Assembly (NCBI GenBank): GCA_934725015.1
Contig: CAKVAS010000002.1
Span: 62,001 to 126,000, forward strand
DNA length: 64,000 nucleotides
Reading direction: 5' to 3'
Origin: an uncultured Bacteroidales bacterium
Lineage (GTDB): Bacteria; Bacteroidota; Bacteroidia; Bacteroidales; UBA932
Part shown: one piece after another, positions 25,829-32,009 of the stretch
Numbering within the stretch: the first letter of the stretch is position 1
How the letters are laid out: each line of letters begins with the position of its first letter
Position numbers and translations under genes: made by a program
Notes under the pieces: generated by a model
The model's input: only the letters and a program-made list of their open reading frames with translations
What the model was told of the DNA's origin: nothing
Databases searched by the model: none

Positions 25829-27505
25829 ATGGGTAAATCTGACAGACTGAGCAAAAAATACATTGGAGCGGGCTTCCTGTTCGTTCTTTTGGGCGTTGTG
25901 TTTCTGATACTGGTCTTCTTAAGCATAGCTGCAGACGAGTCTTTCGTCATCTGCCTGATAGGGGCTGTAGTGTGTTTTGCTGTCTCACTCGTATATTTTT
26001 ATGACCCTCCGTCAGATGGTACAGAAAATGAGTCTTCCTCATTCATGACTTCCGTTTCACAGGAATATTATGAAGATGTCAAACGTGTGTCGCAGGACAT
26101 TATGGACTTCGTTGATTCTTTAATGAAGAATAAGGGGTTCTGCGAACACGTCACGGACAGGGTTAAGGTCAATATGGTTATATACGGAGAGCAGATTTCC
26201 GACCCTGCGGGCATTGTCAAATATATGTCTTTAGTCGATGTCGTCAGGTGCTACAGGGGGCTTGGCCACGAGATAGACTTGGATGACAAGGATTCTCTTG
26301 GACTCTTTCTTTATACATTATATGTACTTGATGTTGATACGAAAAGCATGACACTTGACAGCGCGGATATTTATCTGAAGAATATGAAACTCTCTGTCTT
26401 GGACTATCTGAGACAATTTGATACCCAGAGAGAGGCCTCGGGCAATTCCGATGCGTTCTTTATCCTTGAATGTCTGCTGGATTTTGATGAGGAACTGGCG
26501 AAAAGGTACTCTGTCCTGCTGTATCGTTTTGCTTCAATCGTTGCCAAGGCGGATAATACTGTGACTGAGAAAGAGGCTGCGTGGCTTGAGCAGATAGTGT
26601 CATCCGGAGACATTAAAGACGGCTCGACGGGAAAATTAGCAATAGGTGGGGATCCTCAACGAGGGAGTTTGCCCGAAGATGTCAAAGGAAAAGGTGATGT
26701 GGATGCGAATGACCCTTATGTGGCTTTGGAATCTCTTATTGGCCTTGAATCCGTGAAGCAGGAGATTACAACTCTTGCCAACTATGTGAGAATACAGCAG
26801 CTTCGTCATAGTCAGGGATTGAAAACCTCTCCGGTGTCATATCACTGTGTCTTTACCGGAAATCCCGGTACGGGCAAGACCACTGTCGCAAGAATTGTCG
26901 CTGGTATATACAAAGACCTTGGCATCTTGAAGCGGGGGCATCTGGTGGAGACTGACCGTTCCGGGTTAGTCGCTGAGTATGTGGGGCAGACAGCGGTCAA
27001 GACTAACAAGATTATAGACTCTGCGCTCGACGGCGTATTGTTTATAGACGAGGCCTATTCATTGGTTCCTGATGACGGAAAGGATTACGGGAAAGAGGCT
27101 ATCGCAACTCTGCTCAAGCGGATGGAGGATGACCGGGACCGGTTAGTCGTCATTCTTGCCGGCTATTCTGATGAGATGAAGAATTTTATAGACTCGAATC
27201 CGGGTCTTCAGTCCCGCTTTAACCGTTATGTGGAATTTCCGGACTATTCGGTCGATGAACTGTACCGGATTTTTTGCTCACGGGCAAAGGAATATGAGTA
27301 CATCCTTTCTGACGATGCCTCGGATTTGCTTCGTGCTGTCATTGAAAAGGCCGTGGCGAACAAGGACAAAAAATTCGGCAACGGCCGGTTCGTGAGGAAT
27401 TTGTTTGAAAAGACGATAGAGCATCAGGCAAATCGGCTTTCGCGTGCGTCCGGAATCTCTGCTGAAATTCTTATGGAGATTGAGGCGGAAGATATATTTC
27501 TCTGA
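25829..27505 (+). CDS. membrane-anchored CbbX/SpoVK-type AAA ATPase
   Basis: The 558-residue protein starts with two membrane segments (about residues 10-58). Residues about 70-285 are helical, with a TerB-like feel (DFDEELAKRYSVLLYRFASIV), but this is weak. The C-terminal AAA module has Walker A GNPGTGKTT near residue 345, Walker B GVLFIDEAY near residue 403, and SRFNRYVEFPDYS with the arginine finger near residue 461; it is preceded by ALESLIGLESVKQEITTLAN, the CbbX/SpoVK N-terminal linker. Such ATPases remodel proteins or inhibitor complexes; the membrane anchor is unusual for CbbX. Neighbour upstream is a small membrane-anchored protein, probably its partner. Confidence 0.8.
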   Translation: MGKSDRLSKKYIGAGFLFVLLGVVFLILVFLSIAADESFVICLIGAVVCFAVSLVYFYDPPSDGTENESSSFMTSVSQEYYEDVKRVSQDIMDFVDSLMKNKGFCEHVTDRVKVNMVIYGEQISDPAGIVKYMSLVDVVRCYRGLGHEIDLDDKDSLGLFLYTLYVLDVDTKSMTLDSADIYLKNMKLSVLDYLRQFDTQREASGNSDAFFILECLLDFDEELAKRYSVLLYRFASIVAKADNTVTEKEAAWLEQIVSSGDIKDGSTGKLAIGGDPQRGSLPEDVKGKGDVDANDPYVALESLIGLESVKQEITTLANYVRIQQLRHSQGLKTSPVSYHCVFTGNPGTGKTTVARIVAGIYKDLGILKRGHLVETDRSGLVAEYVGQTAVKTNKIIDSALDGVLFIDEAYSLVPDDGKDYGKEAIATLLKRMEDDRDRLVVILAGYSDEMKNFIDSNPGLQSRFNRYVEFPDYSVDELYRIFCSRAKEYEYILSDDASDLLRAVIEKAVANKDKKFGNGRFVRNLFEKTIEHQANRLSRASGISAEILMEIEAEDIFL

Positions 27506-27520
27506 TGCAATGTTACGTAA

Positions 27521-27693
27521 TTATCCCAGCCACTCGGGCTGCAGGAGGAAGTCCATGAGGCCAATGGTGAGGATTCCGTTGTCGTCAATCCATGGTTTTA
27601 TGTCATCGCGGACTATGATGATTTTTCTGGAGGCGTCATTGATTTTCAGAAGGGAGGCAGTTGATTGAGGTATCTGTCGCGTTTAATTTCCAT
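27521..27693 (-). pseudogene. deletion remnant of a DUF4143-type ATPase gene
   Basis: On the minus strand, ATG 27693 opens MEIKRDRYLNQL, the usual first residues of one subgroup of DUF4143-type ATPases. After three more codons there is a stop, and in another frame LLKINDASRKIIIVRDD then GILTIGLMDFLLQPEWLG follows to a stop at 27521, which is the usual last 45 residues of the same subgroup. Nearly the whole ATPase (about 1 kb) is missing between them. The family match is from memory of the conserved ends; the two ends facing each other in order make chance unlikely. Confidence 0.7.
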
Positions 27694-28070
27694 GCCTTAT
27701 GTCATAATTTTGGCAAAATTGCCACTTTTGTGACGCACAAGATAGGCGTTTTACTTGATATTTTCAAGATTCTATTTCATAAAAGTGACAAAATTGCCGA
27801 TTTAGTGAAATGAATTGTCCTGGTGACTGACTTTCTCTGAAACAGAGGACGGACGCTTGGTGCTATTGTGGAGTGCGTCTTTTTGTATAATATTGGGGCA
27901 AAACCGAATCTGACATTTTGTCCGTTCCTGCGTTTGCGGGAACGGATTTTGTCGTTTATGGCGGCTGTCTTCTTTTTGAACGATTGGCGCAAAAAGTAGA
28001 ATGTCCATGCTCTGGCAGAACAATTGCACGGACAGAAAAGGAGAAAGTATTAACAAAAATAGGTAAAGCA
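27694..28070. other. intergenic stretch with palindromes and a terminator
   Basis: No gene is supported in these 377 bases. A perfect palindrome GGCAAAATTGCC (27712-27723) lies upstream of the ATPase remnant, and AAGTGACAAAATTGCC (about 27783-27798) repeats part of it in the other orientation, so it may be the old operator region. A terminator-like hairpin is listed separately. Confidence 0.4.
27921..27951 (+). terminator. terminator-like hairpin before the 28071 gene
   Basis: TCCGTTCCTGC (27921-27931) pairs with GCGGGAACGGA (27936-27946) with one G-U pair, a 4-nt loop, then TTTT. It may end transcripts from the 25192 operon or act as a leader of the 28071 gene. Confidence 0.6.
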
Positions 28071-28775
28071 ATGAAAAAGTTTCTTACAGTTTCTATGATG
28101 GCGCTTGCCATGGTGTTGGCGTCGTCATGCAACAAGGATGAAGATCCTGAGAAGGATGTCAACAACACGAAGTACATCAACACTTGGGTGGCAAAGGATG
28201 TGGAGGTAGGCAAGATTTTGGGAGATGTTTCGGACGCTGAGACATTCGTCAAACTTCCCGACAACATCAAGGCGCAGCTCGCGGACATGAAGCTCGACAT
28301 AGTCATGAAACTTGACGAGAACGGAAGCGGCAATGTCGGAGTGCATCTTGACAACAGCAAGCTTACGATGCTGCGCACCATTTTCTCGTGGATTTCCCAG
28401 CAGGAGGGCGTTCAGATCCCTTCGGAGGTTTCCCAGATTTTCGCCGGAATAAAGGCTAACGATTATGTCGGCGCGCCTTTCGCCTATAACGCGGTTCCGA
28501 CCGATGAGACAAAGGGTAAGTTTACCGTCACTGTCGGGACGGGCGATGAGAGCGAGACTGAGGATGTCAATTACTCCGACCTCAGCGACAACGCGATGAC
28601 TCTCAGTTACAAGGACGAAATCAAGAATCCGCAGACCGGCAAGACCGAGGAGGTGGATGTCAGCTACACTCTCCGAAGCCTCAGCTCGACAGGTCTGACA
28701 ATCAACAACTTCGTTGATATTTCAGCCCTTGCTGCCCTCATTCCGTCCGGCGGAGACAGCTCAGACGAGAAATAA
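28071..28775 (+). CDS. small lipoprotein of unknown function
   Basis: The ATG at 28071 gives 234 residues with a clear lipoprotein signal (MKKFLTVSMMALAMVLASSC). The mature part begins NKDEDPEKDVNNTKYINTWVAKDVEV, has a lipocalin-like or DUF4923-like feel (strands with KLDENGSGNVGV and KGKFTVTVGTG), and ends in a Ser/Asp tail (SGGDSSDEK). I cannot name a family with confidence. An in-frame codon 153 bp upstream would add a terminator hairpin to the coding region, so it was not used. A bidirectional terminator follows the stop. Confidence 0.75.
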   Translation: MKKFLTVSMMALAMVLASSCNKDEDPEKDVNNTKYINTWVAKDVEVGKILGDVSDAETFVKLPDNIKAQLADMKLDIVMKLDENGSGNVGVHLDNSKLTMLRTIFSWISQQEGVQIPSEVSQIFAGIKANDYVGAPFAYNAVPTDETKGKFTVTVGTGDESETEDVNYSDLSDNAMTLSYKDEIKNPQTGKTEEVDVSYTLRSLSSTGLTINNFVDISALAALIPSGGDSSDEK

Positions 28776-28797
28776 GGAGCACGCAGTCAGGCAAAAC

Positions 28798-28829
28798 AAA
28801 AAAAAGGACTCATCTTGAGTCCTTTTTTT
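28798..28829. terminator. bidirectional terminator between the lipoprotein gene and tRNA-Arg
   Basis: GGACTCA (28806-28812) and TGAGTCC (28816-28822) form a stem with a 3-nt loop, flanked by an A-run on one side and seven T on the other, so it works for both the plus-strand lipoprotein gene and the minus-strand tRNA. Confidence 0.9.
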
Positions 28830-28833
28830 GTTG

Positions 28834-28905
28834 TACCCCCGTGCGGAATCGAACCGCAACCGTCAGAACCGGAATCTGAAATTCTATCCATTAAACTACG
28901 GAGGC
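28834..28905 (-). tRNA. tRNA-Arg (CCG)
   Basis: Minus strand: acceptor GCCTCCG pairs with CGGGGGT (with two G-U pairs), anticodon stem TCAGA/TCTGA encloses TTCCGGT, so the anticodon is CCG (Arg, codon CGG). T-arm GTTCGATTC is standard. 72 nt including the discriminator A; no CCA is encoded. Confidence 0.93.
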
Positions 28906-28950
28906 AATCTCCACGTCGTAGCAAACTTTGCCGTCTGCCACAACGGACTG

Positions 28951-28958
28951 CAAAGATA
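28951..28958 (-). promoter_or_regulatory. -7 box of tRNA-Arg
   Basis: On the minus strand it reads TATCTTTG followed by CA, 45 bp before the tRNA 5' end. Confidence 0.65.
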
Positions 28959-28974
28959 AGAAATTTTTGGTTGA

Positions 28975-29008
28975 TTTGTCATGTGTTCGGGGATATTTCT
29001 TAACTTTG
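28975..29008 (+). promoter_or_regulatory. promoter of the M64 peptidase gene
   Basis: TTTG (28975-28978), 22 nt, then TAACTTTG (29001-29008). It stands divergent from the tRNA-Arg promoter and 47 bp before the start at 29056. Confidence 0.65.
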
Positions 29009-29055
29009 GACCGAAATCAGCCTTTCATGTGACGAAATGTCCTCATCTTTAAAGT

Positions 29056-30438
29056 ATGAAAATGAAACGAACTTCTCTCTTGAAATTTGTTCTCGCGGTG
29101 ATTTTTGCGTTTCCTGCCGGGGTGCACGCGCAGCCGCGTTCCGCCGCACTTCCTGCCGCGTCTGCACAGTCGCTTCCGATGTCATCATGTTTCGCGGAAA
29201 GATTCTCTGATGTGACGCTCCGCGTAGATTATACATTCAGCGGCGATTCCGCGGAGCAGGCCGTGAGCCTTGACCGTCTGTCAAGTTCGGACGGCTGGTA
29301 CGGCCGACGGGTGAACCTTGACCGAATGCCGCTGCGGGGCAACGGAGAGGTGGTGATGACAGATGCGGAAACGGGCGAGCGGCTTTATGTGTGGTCATTT
29401 TCGTCTCTGTTCAGCGAATGGCTCACCACCGACGAGGCATGTCACACCGTTCGTTCTTTCGAGCACACCGTACTGCTGCCGATGCCGAGGGCGAAGGCCT
29501 GCATTTCTTTGAGACTTTTCGATAAACATGGCTTCGTCTGCGCCGAACACAGCTTTATTCTTGACCCGTCGGACATTCTCATCCGCAGACTGCGGCCGTC
29601 GGACGTGCGCTGGAGCTACCTTCACATGGGCGGTGACAGCAGGGACTGCATAGATGTCGTGATTATGGCTGAAGGCTATGCGAAGAAGGACATGAGACGG
29701 TTCCGTAAGGATGCCCGGGCCGCCTGCGATGCCCTGATTACCGCCTCTCCGTTTTCACTGTTCAAGGACAGGCTTAACGTCATCGCCGTGGAGTCGGTGT
29801 CCGAAGATTCCGGAGTTTCCGAGCCTCTGAAGGGAATATGGCGGAGCACGGCTGTCGGTTCGCATTTCTCGACTTTTTATTCCGACCGTTATCTTACGAG
29901 CGAGAATGTCCACGGCATCCACGCCATTCTTTCGGGCATACCCTGCGAACATATCATAATCCTCGCTAACACGGACACATACGGTGGAGGCGGCATATAT
30001 AATTCCTACACCCTCACAACCGCTCATCACGACAATTTTCGTCCCGTTGTCGTCCACGAGTTCGGGCACAGCTTCGGAGGTCTCGCCGATGAGTATTTCT
30101 ACGATTTTGCTGATGCTCTTGATTCCAGCTATGATGTCAGCGTGGAACCGTGGGAGCCGAACATCACGACGCTTGTGGATTTTGGCGCGAAATGGAGGGA
30201 TATGCTTCCGGACGATTGCCCGATTCCGAATCCGGGCGGGCATCTTAATGTCAGCGAACTCGACAGCTCACAGGAGGCGATTGACCGCATCGGAGTCTAT
30301 GAAGGCGGCGGCTACCTCCCCCTCGGCATCTTCCGCCCGTCCGACAACTGCCGTATGCGTACCAACGAGGCCGCCGGCTTCTGCCCCGTCTGCCGCCGCG
30401 CCCTCACCGACCTCATCCTCTTTTACACAGGCGATTAA
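29056..30438 (+). CDS. peptidase family M64 (IgA-peptidase-like zinc metalloprotease)
   Basis: The 460-residue protein has an N-terminal signal (MKMKRTSLLKFVLAVIFAFP then AGVHAQ) and an N-terminal M64 prodomain-like part (VDYTFSGDSAEQAVSLDRL). DCIDVVIMAEGYAKKDMRRF is the start of the catalytic domain, and VVHEFGHSFGGLADEYFY near residue 334 holds the zinc-binding HEFGH and the downstream Asp/Glu of M64. The Cys-containing end (CRMRTNEAAGFCPVCRRAL) is also conserved. The family founder cuts IgA1; that this enzyme does so is only inferred. It is secreted or periplasmic. It stands alone with its own promoter and a hairpin after the stop. Confidence 0.92.
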   Translation: MKMKRTSLLKFVLAVIFAFPAGVHAQPRSAALPAASAQSLPMSSCFAERFSDVTLRVDYTFSGDSAEQAVSLDRLSSSDGWYGRRVNLDRMPLRGNGEVVMTDAETGERLYVWSFSSLFSEWLTTDEACHTVRSFEHTVLLPMPRAKACISLRLFDKHGFVCAEHSFILDPSDILIRRLRPSDVRWSYLHMGGDSRDCIDVVIMAEGYAKKDMRRFRKDARAACDALITASPFSLFKDRLNVIAVESVSEDSGVSEPLKGIWRSTAVGSHFSTFYSDRYLTSENVHGIHAILSGIPCEHIIILANTDTYGGGGIYNSYTLTTAHHDNFRPVVVHEFGHSFGGLADEYFYDFADALDSSYDVSVEPWEPNITTLVDFGAKWRDMLPDDCPIPNPGGHLNVSELDSSQEAIDRIGVYEGGGYLPLGIFRPSDNCRMRTNEAAGFCPVCRRALTDLILFYTGD

Positions 30439-30444
30439 AACAAA

Positions 30445-30472
30445 GAGCCACCGGTTAAGCGGCCGGTGACTC
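30445..30472 (-). terminator. terminator of the 49-residue gene
   Basis: GAGTCACCGG and CCGGTGGCTC (minus strand) pair over ten positions with one G-U, followed by TTTGTTTT. On the plus strand the same site has a mismatch, so it serves mainly the minus strand. Confidence 0.7.
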
Positions 30473-30499
30473 TCCACGGACGGAAGCGGAAGTGACGCT

Positions 30500-30649
30500 C
30501 TACTTCTTACGGTAGTGCATCCTCACATAGACTTTCTTGCCATTAACCACCCGAAAGTGGCCTCTGACTTTTACTCGTCCATGCTGAGCGGCCTCATTGC
30601 AATCTTCGCAAAGGCACTCTCTAACGCAAAATTCAAATATAATTTTCAT
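30500..30649 (-). CDS. 49-residue basic, Cys-containing small protein
   Basis: From ATG 30649 the minus strand encodes 49 residues: three closely spaced Cys near the N-terminus (CVRECLCEDC) and a basic end, KVRGHFRVVNGKKVYVRMHY then RKK. The VRGHxRxxNGKxVYVxxHYR ending is one I associate with small Bacteroidota proteins of unknown function. The Cys cluster (C, C, C, C within ten residues) could bind a metal. A terminator lies 28 bp after the stop, which supports a real gene. It is too short for most gene finders. Confidence 0.65.
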   Translation of the reverse strand: MKIIFEFCVRECLCEDCNEAAQHGRVKVRGHFRVVNGKKVYVRMHYRKK

Positions 30650-30866
30650 CTTGATTGTGATAATAAAATGTGTTGAGAGCGAGGAGCGGCTTTCCCAAGA
30701 CTACATCGTCCGTCATAACACAAAACAGGGTAGCCATTCTCGCGAATAAATACCCTGTTGTAATTTTGCGTGAGGCGCTTATCTCTCACAATCAATGAAA
30801 ATTATGTCGCGAATTTAGAACATAAATCTGATTTTGCAAAATAAATTCAATTATTTCTTCGATTTT
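30650..30866. other. intergenic stretch with a hairpin
   Basis: No gene is seen. A hairpin AACAGGGTA...TACCCTGTT lies at about 30724-30763, and TAATTTTG follows on the plus strand near 30762, so a small RNA is possible but not supported further. Confidence 0.3.
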
Positions 30867-31520
30867 TTAGAGCGTTCCTTTTAAGGTTCGCTCCAGCAGT
30901 GCCCGCAGATCGTCGCCCTGAGGGTAATGGACGGCCTGCATACCGTTGCGGCGGGCGGCTTCGACATTGGCGGGGGAGTCGTCGATGAAGAGCATCTCTG
31001 ACGGCAGCACCGGTGAGTCCGCCGTGCCGGAGAGCTGTCGGATTTCTCGGATGGACGCCTGAAATATGCCGTCGTCTGGCTTGAGAAGGTGCATCTCATA
31101 GGACAGGAACTGCTTTTTGAACACGCTCTCAAGCGGCAGCCCCTTGCGCTCGAATTCCTCGCGGGCGAAAGGCATGCACATCGCGTTGTTGTTGCTGAGC
31201 ATGTAGAGGTCATACTTTTTGCTCAAATCCTTGAGCAGCTGCACCTTGTAGTCATCCATCCCTATTAGGAAATGCCGGAATGCGGCGATGACGTCATCTC
31301 TTGTCTTTCCGGGGGCGGACATTGAAAGCACGCCGGCATAGAACTCGTCCTCCGTCAGATTTCCAGCCTCAAGTTCCATAAAGAGACCCTTCTGGTGGCA
31401 CGGGCCGACAAATTCCGCCACCCTTTCGAATCCGAGGTCTTCCCGGCAGGCCTTAAAACACGCGTTCAAATCCAAATCGAGGAGCACTCCTCCCATGTCG
31501 AAGACTAAAACCTTGATCAT
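30867..31520 (-). CDS. HAD-superfamily hydrolase
   Basis: The start is ATG 31520, giving 217 residues that begin MIKVLVFDMGGVLLDLD, the HAD motif I with the nucleophile Asp. Motif II is YMLSNNN, the motif III lysine lies in HLLKPDDGIF, and motif IV is LFIDDSPANVEAA. This is the subfamily IA phosphatase layout with a helical cap (residues about 20-90). Substrate is unknown; haloacid-dehalogenase-like sugar or nucleotide phosphatases are the closest by pattern. The promoter -7 box lies 28-35 bp upstream. A tRNA gene is divergent from it. Confidence 0.9.
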   Translation of the reverse strand: MIKVLVFDMGGVLLDLDLNACFKACREDLGFERVAEFVGPCHQKGLFMELEAGNLTEDEFYAGVLSMSAPGKTRDDVIAAFRHFLIGMDDYKVQLLKDLSKKYDLYMLSNNNAMCMPFAREEFERKGLPLESVFKKQFLSYEMHLLKPDDGIFQASIREIRQLSGTADSPVLPSEMLFIDDSPANVEAARRNGMQAVHYPQGDDLRALLERTLKGTL

Positions 31521-31543
31521 TTCTTCAAATATTTTCACAAATT

Positions 31544-31576
31544 TTTGCAAATATACTCGAAAAATTCATATCTTTG
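31544..31576 (+). promoter_or_regulatory. tRNA-Gly promoter overlapping the divergent HAD promoter
   Basis: TTTG (31544-31547), 21 nt, TATCTTTG (31569-31576): an exact consensus. The minus-strand box TATATTTG (31548-31555) for the HAD gene lies inside it, so the two promoters overlap and may compete. Confidence 0.8.
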
Positions 31577-31607
31577 CATTCCGTTCCTGAATGAAGGGGA
31601 CGGAAAA

Positions 31608-31679
31608 GCGGGTGTAGCTCAGTGGTAGAGCATCGGCTTCCCAAGCCGAGGGCCACGAGTTCGATCCTCGCCACCCGCT
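31608..31679 (+). tRNA. tRNA-Gly (CCC)
   Basis: GCGGGTG pairs with CACCCGC (31672-31678); anticodon stem TCGGC/GCCGA encloses TTCCCAA, so the anticodon is CCC (Gly, codon GGG). T-loop TTCGATC. The first T-stem pair is an A-C mismatch (ACGAG with CTCGC), otherwise canonical. 72 nt with the discriminator, CCA not encoded. Confidence 0.92.
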
Positions 31680-31720
31680 CGAAAAACGATTGACAGATGA
31701 TTGTGTCAATGAATGAACAT

Positions 31721-31770
31721 ATCTCCGAAGATTCACGCATCACGTGCCGTGTCTTCGGGGATTTTTCTTT
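31721..31770 (+). terminator. terminator of tRNA-Gly
   Basis: ATCTCCGAAGA (31721-31731) pairs with TCTTCGGGGAT (31752-31762), then TTTTCTTTT. Confidence 0.8.
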
Positions 31771-31885
31771 TGATCTTACATCGGAAGAGGAGAATATATT
31801 CCCGTGAAGTGCCGATGATGAATATATATAGAAATGTGAAAAAAATAAGTTGCCTCAGATTGGGGATTTATTTTTGAGTATAGAT

Positions 31886-31953
31886 TTCTTTTGGAAGAGG
31901 GAGTGTACTGGAGGTACATGACCGATGAGAAAAGGGATATAGACCCAAAAGAA
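31886..31953 (+). promoter_or_regulatory. hairpin in the leader of the M16 peptidase gene
   Basis: TTCTTTTGG (31886-31894) and CCAAAAGAA (31945-31953) pair perfectly around a 50-nt loop that itself contains GTGTACTGGAGGTACATG, another small hairpin. It lies 57 bp before the start at 32010. The region 31771-31885 holds nothing else that I can name. Confidence 0.4.
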
Positions 31954-32009
31954 GCCACAAGATGATGCAAGTTATTTCTTGGAAATTTCATAACATAATG
32001 TATAACAAT

